DNA of 64,000 bases from Ottelia alismoides (Eukaryota > Streptophyta > Magnoliopsida > Alismatales > Hydrocharitaceae): NCBI GenBank assembly GCA_037367405.1, contig JAZKJV010003265.1, positions 16,503-80,502 on the forward strand, in the 5' to 3' direction. Below the pieces are notes generated by a model. That model was not told the origin of the DNA, searched no databases, and was given only the letters and a program-made list of their open reading frames with translations. Shown here one piece after another: positions 1-8,777 of the stretch. Both the position numbers and the translations under genes were made by a program. Positions within the stretch are counted from its first letter, which is position 1; the number at the start of each line of letters is the position of its first letter.

Positions 1-566
1 GGGGCAATGGCATCGACCAGGGCGGCAATGTCGGCGCTGGGCACGGGCGTCCGGGTTGGGCGATACGCCACGCGCAGCGGTTGGCGGGCTTGTCGGGCCG
101 AGCCACCGCAGGTTTCGGCGCGCGCCAGGACTTTCTTGAGTCCCTTGGGCCACGACTGACTGCCGTTTTGCCGGAGCGCGGCGGCGCCGGTTCGAAGGTT
201 GAGGTAGGGCTCCAGCAGATCGGCCGGATCGGCGCTGATCTTGGCTGGTTCACGCCAAACGATTTGCAAGAGTCCAATACGAAGCGTTTTGACGCCAGCC
301 AACCGAGCGGTTCGGATCGCCGCTTCGGCTTCGAGGCGGCTGGGGAAAAACTGGCGGCGCTGGCGGTCGAGGGTCACGACCCACGGCCAGGGCTGGACAC
401 AGCCATTCGGGAGCTTGGCGCCACTGGCCTTGAGGGCGGTGGCGTAGAGGACGTCCGGACTCACCGCTTGCGCTTCGGCGACGGCGGTATACGCCCAAGG
501 CGCGGCATCGACGCGACCTTGGGCGACACTGATCAAGAGAACACTAACCGCCGCGCGCTTCCACAT
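1..566 (-). CDS. Transglycosylase-like protein of the conjugation apparatus, 3' end outside the window
   Basis: An open frame of 188 codons runs from ATG 566 off the left edge, overlapping the upstream gene's end by 23 bp. The protein starts with a short hydrophobic signal-like segment. It then shows the SLT-type pattern seen in GI-type conjugative elements: 'LYATALKASG', a 'PWPW' motif about 15 residues later, and 'RIGLLQIVW'. Family members normally have a catalytic Glu just before the Ser-Gly of the first motif, and here that position is Ala. Such enzymes open peptidoglycan locally for the transfer channel. Position after a TIGR03759-like gene fits the known ICE order. Family call fairly sure; activity doubtful because of the missing Glu. 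Confidence 0.7.
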   Translation of the reverse strand, partial: MWKRAAVSVLLISVAQGRVDAAPWAYTAVAEAQAVSPDVLYATALKASGAKLPNGCVQPWPWVVTLDRQRRQFFPSRLEAEAAIRTARLAGVKTLRIGLLQIVWREPAKISADPADLLEPYLNLRTGAAALRQNGSQSWPKGLKKVLARAETCGGSARQARQPLRVAYRPTRTPVPSADIAALVDAIA

Positions 567-1131
567 GGCGCACCGCCGCCGCAACCAGTTCCGGGATGTG
601 ATTGGGAATGAAGATCCGACTGACCCAGGCACGAACATTGGCCTCCCGAGCGAAATGCAAAACGATGGTAAAGGCACCGATCACCGTGCCGGGCATGATC
701 AGACCGTCCTCGACGTTCAGAATCGACACGATGTCCTGGGCGGTGGTGAGGTCCGGGTGATCCTCCAGCACCGTCCACATCGCTTGTTGCAGATCGGCCA
801 GACACAGCCCGGCCTCATGGTAGCGATGCAGGAGCGGGTCGAAACAGAAATCCCACACCACATAATGTTGGGCATGGCGTTCGAGGATATGCCCCCAGAC
901 AAACGGGTAGCCGTGCGCGCCGGTGTACTGCGCGAACGGCGGGCGCGACGAGAGGTCCGGGAACACCGCGTCCATCAGCTTGCCCCGCTTTCGATACTCA
1001 TCGAGGATCGCCTCCGGCCCCTCGATGGGTTGGGGTTTTTTGTTCTGGAACGCCCATAGCCCGACCTCTTCGGAATCGACCGAGGTCGCTTTACGATCAT
1101 CGTCGTCATACGCACCCAAGGAGTCTGTCAT
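544..1131 (-). CDS. Hypothetical conjugation-cluster protein (195 aa)
   Basis: It lies between the TIGR03759-like gene and the transglycosylase and overlaps the latter by 23 bp, so it is co-translated with conjugation genes. The N-terminus is acidic. The C-terminal third is more hydrophobic and amphipathic. I see no catalytic motif or clear signal peptide. An upstream in-frame start at 1170 would add 13 residues, but that stretch covers a palindrome-like site, so 1131 is preferred; neither start has a strong Shine-Dalgarno. I do not recognise the family. A role in transfer is inferred from position only. Confidence 0.6.
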   Translation of the reverse strand: MTDSLGAYDDDDRKATSVDSEEVGLWAFQNKKPQPIEGPEAILDEYRKRGKLMDAVFPDLSSRPPFAQYTGAHGYPFVWGHILERHAQHYVVWDFCFDPLLHRYHEAGLCLADLQQAMWTVLEDHPDLTTAQDIVSILNVEDGLIMPGTVIGAFTIVLHFAREANVRAWVSRIFIPNHIPELVAAAVRHVEARGG

Positions 1132-1146
1132 TCGGTTGCCAACCCA

Positions 1147-1161
1147 GTTCAGAATTTGAAG
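1147..1161. promoter_or_regulatory. Palindrome-like site matching the sites inside the replication gene
   Basis: GTTCAGAATTTGAAG matches, at 14 of 15 positions, the palindrome that occurs five times at 31393-31563. Here it lies between two conjugation genes, just upstream of the start at 1131. A shared operator is an inference. Confidence 0.35.
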
Positions 1162-1205
1162 AGGCCGCATTATCCGGGTTTCTGACCCAGCGTGTAGGAA
1201 TTGGC

Positions 1206-2021
1206 TTACAACAAACTGGCCGGCTCGACCGCCGCAACACTGCCACCCCGCAGCCGGACGACCTTGGGCACCGTGGCGCCGATGCCGCCGAGGCGGCTCA
1301 AGGTGCCCCGGTCGTGGTTGAAGGTCACGGTGCCGGCGCGGATGCGGTCGGGGTTGAAGCCCTGCTGGGGTATCCAGGCGCGGATGGCGTCGTCGCTGGC
1401 GGCGTCGATGAGGTACACGTCAAGCTGCAGCCCATCGCGCTCGGCGGCTTGGCGGACGGCGGCGAGCGCCGGGGCGCAGGCGGGACAATCGGTCAGCCGA
1501 GTAAAGAACAGCAAGCGGTCGCCGCGCTGGACCGGCGGTGTCGCGGTGCCGGTCGCGACCTGAGCTGGATCGATCACCTTGCCGGACGGATTAATCTCGC
1601 GCCAGGCCGCGTCGTAGGCACGGGCGAAGGCCAGCACTCGCTCGGTGTCCTCGCGCATGACCTGGGCGAAGCGGCGGGCGTAATCGAGCCGCTCGGCGTC
1701 GTTACGCGCGTGAATGCCCAGCACTTCAATCGGCGAAATCGTGGCGGGGCTGATGGCGCCGCGCACGCCCTGCATCAGCTCTTGATAGCGGCTCCATTCG
1801 GTTTCGGAAAGCCCCCATTGGGTCCGATCAAAGCGGTTGCGCAGCGCCAGCGTTGCGCCGTGCGTGGTGTCGGTTTCGATCGACGGCGTGACGCGCGCCG
1901 GGCGCGAGCCGGTGTCGCCGACTTCGAGGGCTTGCGGCGCAACCCAGGGGAGCACCATCGCCAGGACGACGGCGCTGATCGCGACGATGCCGATGGCCCG
2001 GTCGAGGCGGCTAGCGCGCAT
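1206..2021 (-). CDS. ICE protein, TIGR03759 (PFL_4693) family
   Basis: The start at ATG 2021 overlaps the upstream stop by 11 bp. A hydrophobic segment near residues 7-27 looks like a signal anchor. It is followed by the family signature region 'LSETEWSRYQELMQGVRG' and 'ALAFARAYDAAW'-like helices. A thioredoxin-like half with a 'DCPAC' pair lies near residue 180, suggesting a periplasmic redox or structural role. Members (271 aa here) occur only in GI/PFGI-1-type conjugation clusters, usually near PilL and the transglycosylase, as here. The molecular function is not known to me. Confidence 0.82.
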   Translation of the reverse strand: MRASRLDRAIGIVAISAVVLAMVLPWVAPQALEVGDTGSRPARVTPSIETDTTHGATLALRNRFDRTQWGLSETEWSRYQELMQGVRGAISPATISPIEVLGIHARNDAERLDYARRFAQVMREDTERVLAFARAYDAAWREINPSGKVIDPAQVATGTATPPVQRGDRLLFFTRLTDCPACAPALAAVRQAAERDGLQLDVYLIDAASDDAIRAWIPQQGFNPDRIRAGTVTFNHDRGTLSRLGGIGATVPKVVRLRGGSVAAVEPASLL

Positions 2022-2901
2022 CGGCCCGCCAGGTGGACTGGGCGGCGAAGCGGCGTCCCTTGGCGTCGCGGACAGTGACGGTTTGGCCATCGGCCGATTC
2101 GAGGGTCCAGCCAGCCACTTTCTGGCCGGGCAGAACATCATGGGGTTCTCCGTGCTTTTCCTTGACGACGATGCGGATTTCATCGCCCCAGTGGTCGACG
2201 GCTTCGATGGAAAAAGGCAGCAGCGGCGCCCGACGCAGCCGCGCCGGGGAAACGCGGTCAGTCGGCATCGCCGGCCGCTCGGAGTGCGTCGTCGGCAGGG
2301 TGGGAAACACATCGGAATACGGCGCCGGCCTCGGCGCCAGGGGTGCGGCATCAGCGGCCGGCGATGCGGCCATGATTGGCTCGGCGGCGGGTATCGCGGC
2401 GGCGACAGCGGGCGGTTCGGCCCTGGCCTTGGCCCGCTTCGGCTTGGCGGGCACGGGCGGGACTTCCTCGGAGGGTTCGGACTTTTGCGCCAGTCGTTCG
2501 GCATCGCGCTTTTGTTGGGCCAGTACCAGTTGATTGATCTGCTGACCCATCTCGCGGACGCTATCTTGAAGCCAGGACAAGGAGATTTCGGTCTGCTTCA
2601 GCCGCTCGTCGAGTTTGTTCAGTTGCTCGGGATTGATGGCGGGTGCGGCGGGTGTGATTGGCGCCACAGCCGGCGCGAGTGGCGCTGGACCAGAGGTAAA
2701 CGGTTCGGGCGCATGGGCATCGGCGGCAGCCGCTACAGGTACGGTCGATGGTGGTTGAGTCGCGGGCACCGGCAGACCGAGCGCCTCGGCGGCGGGAAGC
2801 GGCGCGGCTTTGCCGACTTGGGTCTGATCGCCACGGTTGCAGGCCGAAAGAGCCAACAGCAGCCCGAGCAGCGCCGGCAAGCGATGGACGTTGGGGTTCA
2901 T
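2011..2901 (-). CDS. Conjugation-cluster lipoprotein (296 aa)
   Basis: ATG 2901 overlaps the PilL stop as ATGA, showing tight coupling. The first 21 residues are a lipoprotein signal ending in 'LSACN'. A Pro/Ala-rich linker follows, then a predicted coiled coil around residues 92-130 ('LDERLKQTEISLSW'). After another Pro/Ala-rich stretch comes a compact C-terminal beta-rich domain ('GQKVAGWTLESADGQTVTV'). This layout suits an envelope-spanning channel component. I do not assign a named family. Confidence 0.7.
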   Translation of the reverse strand: MNPNVHRLPALLGLLLALSACNRGDQTQVGKAAPLPAAEALGLPVPATQPPSTVPVAAAADAHAPEPFTSGPAPLAPAVAPITPAAPAINPEQLNKLDERLKQTEISLSWLQDSVREMGQQINQLVLAQQKRDAERLAQKSEPSEEVPPVPAKPKRAKARAEPPAVAAAIPAAEPIMAASPAADAAPLAPRPAPYSDVFPTLPTTHSERPAMPTDRVSPARLRRAPLLPFSIEAVDHWGDEIRIVVKEKHGEPHDVLPGQKVAGWTLESADGQTVTVRDAKGRRFAAQSTWRADAR

Positions 2902-3428
2902 GGCCGCGTCACCGCGTACTGGATCTGGCGGTCGGGGTGCAGGTCATAGGCAACTTCATGCCGCACCGGATCGACCAGCAGGCGGAAGGCGGGACCACCC
3001 AGACTTAACAGCGCGTCTTGCAGGGTGATCGGCCCGAGGTGCCGCTGGCTGTCGGCGATCGGCTGACCCATCAGGATGGCGACGTGGCTGTCCTGCGCGG
3101 TCAGGTCGGCGAGACGGTAGCCGCTGCGCGCCAGGAGATAGGTCACTGCCTGTTCAATGGTCCGCACGCCACCGGGCAGTCGCACGTCGATGATGGTGAG
3201 GAGCGGATTGATCTGTTCGGCGGTGGCCTTGGCGGGTATATACGAGTAACGCCCGGTTTGAATCTTGACGGGATCGAGGCTGCGAACCTCGCGATTGGTG
3301 AAGACCTCGACCAGCGTGTCGTTGCGTACCGCCTTGCCGTCGGCGGGTAACGGTCCCTTGCGCGCCGCGCAGCCGGCAACGGCGACGGCGACGGTCAAGG
3401 CAGCGAGAACGTGGAAACGGTGGCTCAT
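2898..3428 (-). CDS. pilL: PilL-like lipoprotein of the GI-type conjugation system
   Basis: From ATG 3428 the protein opens with a lipoprotein signal, 'AVAVAGCAARK'. The mature part contains 'LLTIIDVRLPGGVRTIEQAV' and 'YLLARSGYRLAD', the STN-like pattern of the ICE PilL family (TIGR03748). In this family PilL is an outer-membrane-associated partner of the pilus/secretin machinery. Longer in-frame starts upstream would spoil the signal peptide. It is followed without a gap by the lipoprotein at 2901. 176 aa is normal for the short PilL form. Confidence 0.78.
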   Translation of the reverse strand: MSHRFHVLAALTVAVAVAGCAARKGPLPADGKAVRNDTLVEVFTNREVRSLDPVKIQTGRYSYIPAKATAEQINPLLTIIDVRLPGGVRTIEQAVTYLLARSGYRLADLTAQDSHVAILMGQPIADSQRHLGPITLQDALLSLGGPAFRLLVDPVRHEVAYDLHPDRQIQYAVTRP

Positions 3429-3581
3429 GGCTGGTGGCTGCGCTGGACTGGAGGATAGGCGGGATGCTGGCGCAGCCGGTAACGGGAGAGCAAGCGAAAA
3501 CGGGTTTTCCGTTTGGCAGGATTTTTCCGGGCCGATCCGGCGCGACGAGACGGGCATGCTGTCCACGTCATGGAACAGACC

Positions 3582-3803
3582 TCACACAGTGAACAGGTCG
3601 ATGGGAACATCGGGTGTGCGCTGGCCCTGGTCCCAATCGAACAGGACACTGGCGCAGGCCGAGCAGACGCCGACACGGGCATCGCGGTCGAGGCGCAACC
3701 AATGGCACGGTTGCCCGGCGTCCTCGTCCCAACAAGCGGCTTCGTCGTGGCAGCCGCAGCCGATGCAGAACGCCAGCTCGGCGCGGAGATCAAGTATCGT
3801 CAT
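3582..3803 (-). CDS. Small cysteine-rich putative zinc-binding protein
   Basis: 73 aa. Its start overlaps the previous stop as ATGA. Cysteine spacing 'CIGCGCHDEAACW', then a Cys-His pair and 'GVCSAC', resembles short zinc ribbons often found in phage and plasmid proteins. The C-terminus is acidic and hydrophobic. It heads the pilL cluster on the same strand. Function unknown; a regulatory or scaffold role is only a guess. Confidence 0.6.
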   Translation of the reverse strand: MTILDLRAELAFCIGCGCHDEAACWDEDAGQPCHWLRLDRDARVGVCSACASVLFDWDQGQRTPDVPIDLFTV

Positions 3804-3952
3804 CGGCGCTCCCTCCGCTCCCGTTCTTCCTGATCGCGGCGATCCCGCTCCCAGCGGTCGCGCTCTTCGCGGTCACGGCGGTCTTGTTCCAGGCGTTCGC
3901 GACGCTCGCGTTCCTCGCGCTCGCGCCGTTCGAAGTCGTCCCGATCAGACAT
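3800..3952 (-). CDS. 50-residue charged helical protein
   Basis: ATG 3952 has a good Shine-Dalgarno (GGAGG, 8 nt upstream), and its TGA overlaps the next ATG. Apart from the first residues and two hydrophobic positions, the protein is almost entirely Arg, Glu and Asp (for example 'RREREERERRERLEQD'). It should form a single highly charged helix. Such peptides occur as nucleic-acid or complex adaptors, but I cannot assign a function. The coupling supports a real gene. Confidence 0.5.
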   Translation of the reverse strand: MSDRDDFERREREERERRERLEQDRRDREERDRWERDRRDQEERERRERR

Positions 3953-4244
3953 GGGGTTTGCCTCCGCTGTGCTACAAGGTGGCGATAGGGTGTCAGGCGA
4001 TCGAGTACTGGGCCAAGCGGAAATGAATGATTGGTCTTGTTCCTTTTTTACCGGGTAGGCCCTTTTCCCTTCAGGGCCGTTCCCTTCACCCTTTCATCCT
4101 TTTCCTTTTGGCTTTGAGGGCTGGATCAGCGGGGCTTTCGCGATGAACGAAACCGCTGCGACGACGAATGATCTGTTTGGGCTGTACAGTCAGGGACTCG
4201 CTGGGATAATGGCGCATCGAGACGGTAAACCGATGGAGGTAGCC

Positions 4245-5444
4245 ATGCGAATGATGCGAACGATGGCGGCGGCGATCTTGATGACAGTGGGTTCCGGCGC
4301 GATGGCGGCGGGATCGGCGTGGACCAAGGTGCGTTGCGCCGCCGAAAGCAGTTTTCTGATCAATGCCAAGGGCGACTTGTATGCCACCGGGCACCGCTCG
4401 GCCGGCAATCTCGGTGATCGGCGGAGAAGCGCCTTTCCATTGTTCACAACAAAGTGGAGAAAGACGCTGACCAAGGTCGCTGATGTGTCGTCGATCGGCC
4501 TCCACACCATCGCCCTCCGCCAGAACGGGACCGCTTGGCTGGCTGGCATCAACAAACATGGCGAGATTGGCCGGCCGGTACTGAACGAACGCAACCCGGT
4601 CTGGAAGAGGGCCAAGCTGCCGAGCCGGGCGAAAGTGACCGGCGTTAGCGCCGGTGGCGTGAGTTCGTTCGTCGTGACCGCTGACGGTGCGCTGTGGGTC
4701 ACCGGAGCGAGCGAACTCGGAACGCAATCACTACCGAGTGATACGTTCAAGTTCAGCACCAAGTGGCAAAAGACATTGGGCGATGTCGTGGCGGCTCGAT
4801 TGACGGCCGGCGACTCGTATGCCTGGCGGAAGGATGGCAGCATGTGGCGAATAGACGTGCTGAGCAGCGCCAAAGAAGACTTCCTTCCGAGTCAAATCAC
4901 CGTCAATATTCCGGGCGTTCCGACCCCGACGACATTCGATCTGCCAACGCTGACGCCGACGGGATGGCAACCCATGACGCTAGTAAACGGAATTGTTGAC
5001 GCTCTCGATACGTCAACCCCACGGCTACTGACCGCGACGGGTGATGTCTACTGGTACAAGGACAACAATAACGACAGCATTCCCGACGACCAAGTTGATA
5101 GCGATGGAGTGCGGACGCCCGCGCCGTCGACGGACTATCTGATCGGCAGCGGCTTTGCGGCTGTCGATCTGCACGCCCTCGGATTTTTTGGATTGACGAC
5201 TGGAGGCCAGCTGCAACAATGGATTCCCCGCCATGACGACCCGATCACCCGCCTTCCGGTCCAAGCGCACTGGGAACCGGCGCTGGATGGGGTGCGGTCG
5301 TTTTGCGTTGGGGCGAAACACGCCCTGGCGATTCGGACGGACGGAACGGTCTGGGCGGCGGGCGGCAATGAGTCGGGCCAGTTCGGTAACGGGACGACGG
5401 TCGGGACCGCATCGCCAAAGGACTGGGTGCAGATTCTTCAGTAG
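4245..5444 (+). CDS. Secreted RCC1-repeat protein
   Basis: ATG 4245 is preceded by GGAGGT at 4235. It starts a protein with a typical Sec signal ('AAAILMTVGSGAMAAG'). The 399 residues contain repeats of the RCC1 beta-propeller type: 'IALRQNGTAWLAG', 'FVVTADGALWVTG', 'LAIRTDGTVWAAGGNESG', each with Gly-rich turns. It is the only plus-strand gene among minus-strand conjugation and cargo genes. No partner is encoded beside it. RCC1 propellers bind proteins or surfaces, so an exported adhesion or shielding role is possible but not shown. Confidence 0.72.
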   Translation: MRMMRTMAAAILMTVGSGAMAAGSAWTKVRCAAESSFLINAKGDLYATGHRSAGNLGDRRRSAFPLFTTKWRKTLTKVADVSSIGLHTIALRQNGTAWLAGINKHGEIGRPVLNERNPVWKRAKLPSRAKVTGVSAGGVSSFVVTADGALWVTGASELGTQSLPSDTFKFSTKWQKTLGDVVAARLTAGDSYAWRKDGSMWRIDVLSSAKEDFLPSQITVNIPGVPTPTTFDLPTLTPTGWQPMTLVNGIVDALDTSTPRLLTATGDVYWYKDNNNDSIPDDQVDSDGVRTPAPSTDYLIGSGFAAVDLHALGFFGLTTGGQLQQWIPRHDDPITRLPVQAHWEPALDGVRSFCVGAKHALAIRTDGTVWAAGGNESGQFGNGTTVGTASPKDWVQILQ

Positions 5445-5445
5445 A

Positions 5446-5475
5446 TAAAAAAACGGGCATCCGATGGATGCCCGT
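5446..5475 (-). terminator. Intrinsic terminator of the helicase gene
   Basis: A perfect 10-bp stem (ACGGGCATCC / GGATGCCCGT, loop GAT) is followed on the minus strand by seven T residues, just past the helicase stop. It may also stop the convergent RCC1 transcript. Confidence 0.85.
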
Positions 5476-5488
5476 TAGGTCGGTCAGC

Positions 5489-8086
5489 TTACGCTGCTTC
5501 AGCAATCAATCGCTTGGCCAGCGCGACTTCCAGACTGTCGCCATCCTGGTTCAACACATCCAACCCCGTGTCCGGCATATCGCCCGAGGTCGATTGGCTG
5601 ACGGCGATTTTCTTCGCCATCAGCGTCAGACAATCAATCTGGGCCGTGTCCTGATAACCCAGAAAGAACACCTCGACCGGCTGCTTCTGGCCGATACGCC
5701 AGGAGCGCCGGGACGCCTGCTGCACGGTGTACACGTTGAACCCGGTGTTGAGATACACGATCGCCGGGAAGTCCAAAAGGTCCAGCCCGGTTTTCACCAG
5801 TTCCGGGTTGCAGATAACGACATCCACGCCCCGGTCCACTTGGTCGGCAATCCAGTCCTCGCGTTTGGCCGGTTCGACGCTCGCCCTGAGCACCGCCGCC
5901 TTGAAGCCTTCGGCTTCCAGGAGGTTCTTGGTCCGGGTACTGGTATCCCGTGTACCGGTGTACACCGTGTAGACCAGCACTTTCCGTCCTTGGGCCTTCT
6001 GCGTCCGGCAGATCTCGATCAGCTTGTCCTCCTTGGGGCTCGGCACGGCGTCATCCAACACCTTCGGCGCAAACGCCAGGAGGTGCTTGGTTCTTGGATG
6101 CAGCACCGTTTCTTCCCGGAAACAGCAGTCCGGCCAGGCCAAGAGCACCGCCAGCACCACGCCCAACAGGGTCTTGTCGTGCTTGCGGAGCGATTCCTTG
6201 AGCAAGCTCACCAGGGTGAACCGTAGCTGTTCGTAGTGCTCAGCCTGGTCCGGCGCCATCGCGACGTTGATCAGCGTTTCGGTATACGGCGGCAACACGT
6301 CGCCGCCGATGTCCTTGAGCTTGAGAAACGCCGTGAACGGCAGCACAAACCGGGCAATGCCCTTCGGCCCGAATCCGGGGGCCTTCTTGACGCTGACGTT
6401 TTGTTTGTTGCCTCGGGCGGTTCGGTGACTCCCGTCCTCGGTGACTTTGAACACATGCTTCAAAACACCGTGCTGCTCCATGAACGCCATCGCCGCCGGC
6501 CCCAGACTTCCGCGCCGGTTGGCTTGGAAGCCGTCTTCCCGCATCTTTGCCGTGAGCGTCCGCCACAGTAGCCCGAAGAGATCGTCGGCATACCCGCCCA
6601 TCAAGGTGCCGGTCAGCAGGACGATCTTCTTGCACTGGCTGGCGACGACGCCCATGGCCTGTCCTTGAGCCGACGAAACCGCCTTGTACTCATGGCCTTC
6701 ATCCACGATAAACAGGTCGAAATAGCCCTTGGGCAGATAGCGCTTCACAAACTCACTGGCCTGATAGCCGCTTTGCCCGAAGGCAAATTCCTGGTTGGCG
6801 AGGCTGCGTTCCATGCGCTGGGCTTGCCGGTCGGAAAAGACCAACTCGCCCTCGTCGTCCATGAGATTCAGGAAGTCGAACGGGTTTTCCGCCAGCATCC
6901 GGGTGAGCGTGTCCGCGCCATAGTGCCGGATCAGCCGTTCCGCCGTCTTGGGACCGATGGTCGGCAACTGACACATGGCATCCGTCAGAATCTCCACCGG
7001 CTGTTTCTGGCTTCCCGGCCGCTTGAGACTCCACAGCCTGGCACCGCACACCGCCGGGTCATCCTGACCTCGACCGCCATCCGGCCGGGGATGCGGCTTG
7101 ATGGCCCGGCAGGACCGCCGTTCCTCGGCGCCTTCGTCCAGGAAGTGGGCATAGGCCAGCGGTTTCCCTTCGCCATCGAGCAGCGTCCGGCCGCAATCCG
7201 GGCAGGCGGCGACAAGTTCAGTCACCACCCGCGACGGTGAGGACGGATCGCCACTATCCATGTGAATGCGGCGATGGAACTTGCGCTTGAGCGCCACCGG
7301 CGCCCAGTCGAAGCCCATCCGAATCCGCACCCGGCCAATCACCACGAATTCCGGCCGTCCATCGCCGGGTTCGTGAAGCTGCTCGCGCATCCTGACCAAT
7401 TGCCGAAGGGTATCGGGGCCGTTCAGCACCCGCACCACGGCATTGGGGATGGTTTCGAGGATTTCCCGCCGCCACTTGTAGACCAGGTGCGGCGGCGAGA
7501 GGATCAGCGTCCGGCGATAGCCTTCGGCTTGCATGACTGCCGCCACGCAGATCGACATCATGCTCTTGCCGGTTCCCATTTCCGCATTGATGATCGCGGC
7601 CGGTTCGCCGTGATCGATCAGCAGTTTGGTAACGGCCTGGACCACGTCGCGTTGGGCCGGAAAGGCCTGGCGCTTGAGTGCCGCCATCACCGCTTCCCGC
7701 CGGGGATCGGCTTGACCGTCATAGACCGGCGGATTCTGCCGGGACACCGCTTGCATCAGATCGTTGCCGAAGTCGTCGACGAACTGGGCTAGGGGAATGA
7801 CATCCTCCGCCGGTTCGTCGCCGGCGTCGTCGTCCGGGTCCAGTGGTACCGGTACGAAGGTACCTGTTTCGAGGGCCTGAGCCAGTCGTCCAGCCATGTC
7901 GGATTCCGCCGGAAAGACATGCGCTTTGGCGCCTCTGTCCCAGCGACCGCCGAGGCCTTCCAGCACCCGGTTGGTTTTGTCGTAGAGCCGTCGGTCCAGG
8001 GTTTCCCCCAGCACCAGTTGGCAGCCGTCAATGTGAGCCTGAGCCAGAATCGTCCGGACTTCGGGTTCGATGGTTTGCATCTGCAT
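5489..8086 (-). CDS. SNF2-like DEAD/DEAH-box helicase (865 aa)
   Basis: Walker A 'NAEMGTGKSM' lies near residue 165, a 'VDEGHEY' Walker B near 460, 'LLTGTLMGG' (motif III), and a motif VI 'QQASRRSWRIGQ' near 810. These are the signatures of SF2 SNF2-type ATPases. Between the RecA lobes is an insertion with cysteines ('CPDCG') and a helix-hairpin-helix ('LPTIGPKTAERLI'). The start at 8086 is chosen because GGAGGAAA sits at the right distance, although an in-frame ATG at 8101 overlaps it. Large helicases of this kind are frequent ICE cargo. Substrate unknown. Confidence 0.82.
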   Translation of the reverse strand: MQMQTIEPEVRTILAQAHIDGCQLVLGETLDRRLYDKTNRVLEGLGGRWDRGAKAHVFPAESDMAGRLAQALETGTFVPVPLDPDDDAGDEPAEDVIPLAQFVDDFGNDLMQAVSRQNPPVYDGQADPRREAVMAALKRQAFPAQRDVVQAVTKLLIDHGEPAAIINAEMGTGKSMMSICVAAVMQAEGYRRTLILSPPHLVYKWRREILETIPNAVVRVLNGPDTLRQLVRMREQLHEPGDGRPEFVVIGRVRIRMGFDWAPVALKRKFHRRIHMDSGDPSSPSRVVTELVAACPDCGRTLLDGEGKPLAYAHFLDEGAEERRSCRAIKPHPRPDGGRGQDDPAVCGARLWSLKRPGSQKQPVEILTDAMCQLPTIGPKTAERLIRHYGADTLTRMLAENPFDFLNLMDDEGELVFSDRQAQRMERSLANQEFAFGQSGYQASEFVKRYLPKGYFDLFIVDEGHEYKAVSSAQGQAMGVVASQCKKIVLLTGTLMGGYADDLFGLLWRTLTAKMREDGFQANRRGSLGPAAMAFMEQHGVLKHVFKVTEDGSHRTARGNKQNVSVKKAPGFGPKGIARFVLPFTAFLKLKDIGGDVLPPYTETLINVAMAPDQAEHYEQLRFTLVSLLKESLRKHDKTLLGVVLAVLLAWPDCCFREETVLHPRTKHLLAFAPKVLDDAVPSPKEDKLIEICRTQKAQGRKVLVYTVYTGTRDTSTRTKNLLEAEGFKAAVLRASVEPAKREDWIADQVDRGVDVVICNPELVKTGLDLLDFPAIVYLNTGFNVYTVQQASRRSWRIGQKQPVEVFFLGYQDTAQIDCLTLMAKKIAVSQSTSGDMPDTGLDVLNQDGDSLEVALAKRLIAEAA

Positions 8087-8239
8087 CAGTCTTTCCTCCA
8101 TTGGGAATGAAATGAAAAACCGAAAGGCAGATCCCTCCCCTGAAGGGCAGTGAATCTGCCCCTCGGGGGTTGAAGTCGGAACCGGCCTCGCTTACGCGGG
8201 ACCGGTTCCGGGGTGAATGAACAACGAACGATTAACGGG

Positions 8240-8668
8240 TCACGAACCCATCACGAAGCAATAGATCGTGACCTCGCCCTCCTGGCGAACCCTCCTCACG
8301 CCTTCCAGGAAGACATGATGATGGTCCCCGGTCGTGCTGATCATGGCATCAGCCAAACAAGCGACCTGGAGCCAGGTCGGATGCTCGATCTCATCGCTCC
8401 GGTAGCCAGCGCCGTCGCCCCAATAGGGGTCATGCAACTGCTCGAAACGGCACCGCCCTTCGATGGCGATCGTGTCGAGATTATCGACGGGCAGATCATC
8501 CACACAGTCATAGGCGGAGTGGATCACCAGCGGCCGCTTGCCCAGCGCCGCAGCGATGCGCTGCTGCATCGCCTGATAGCGCGCCAGGAATGGATTGGGT
8601 TCTCGGGCCAATACAGCAATCGTTGCCGGGGCCGGCGCTTTGGTTTCAATTCGAATGTCTTCGATCAT
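8240..8668 (-). CDS. Hypothetical protein, paralogue of the gene at 8778
   Basis: 142 aa. It shares the block 'DNLDTIA..GRCRFE', then a Tyr-Trp-Gly pair, and 'PTWLQVACLA.AMI' with the 147-aa product immediately upstream. Both end in 'TIY.F.MG'. The two genes are therefore tandem duplicates that have diverged. No known catalytic motif. A hairpin leader precedes it (8669-8746). Confidence 0.68.
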   Translation of the reverse strand: MIEDIRIETKAPAPATIAVLAREPNPFLARYQAMQQRIAAALGKRPLVIHSAYDCVDDLPVDNLDTIAIEGRCRFEQLHDPYWGDGAGYRSDEIEHPTWLQVACLADAMISTTGDHHHVFLEGVRRVRQEGEVTIYCFVMGS

Positions 8669-8746
8669 GGGGTTTTCCTCGCGTAAAAACGAAAAAACCC
8701 CGACGAGACATCCGGCCCCTGACGGGAGCGAAGTCCCGCCGGGGCG
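8669..8746 (-). promoter_or_regulatory. Two-hairpin leader with hidden ribosome-binding site
   Basis: GGGGTTTT at 8669-8676 can pair with AAAACCCC at 8694-8701 and encloses the start-proximal purine tract. A GC hairpin of the same type as in the neighbouring leaders (CCCC...GGGG around CGGGA/TCCCG) follows at about 8716-8744. Confidence 0.55.
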
Positions 8747-8777
8747 TGGTTAACGTTGCCTGCTTCAGTTCAGCCCG

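Noticed and set aside
1147..1161. Coding start at 1170 for the 195-aa gene
   Set aside because: The extension 'MRPLQILNWVGNR' is mostly the palindrome site itself, so the shorter start is preferred.
4143..4244. Longer RCC1 protein
   Set aside because: The upstream start would remove the signal peptide from the N-terminus; GGAGGT favours ATG 4245.
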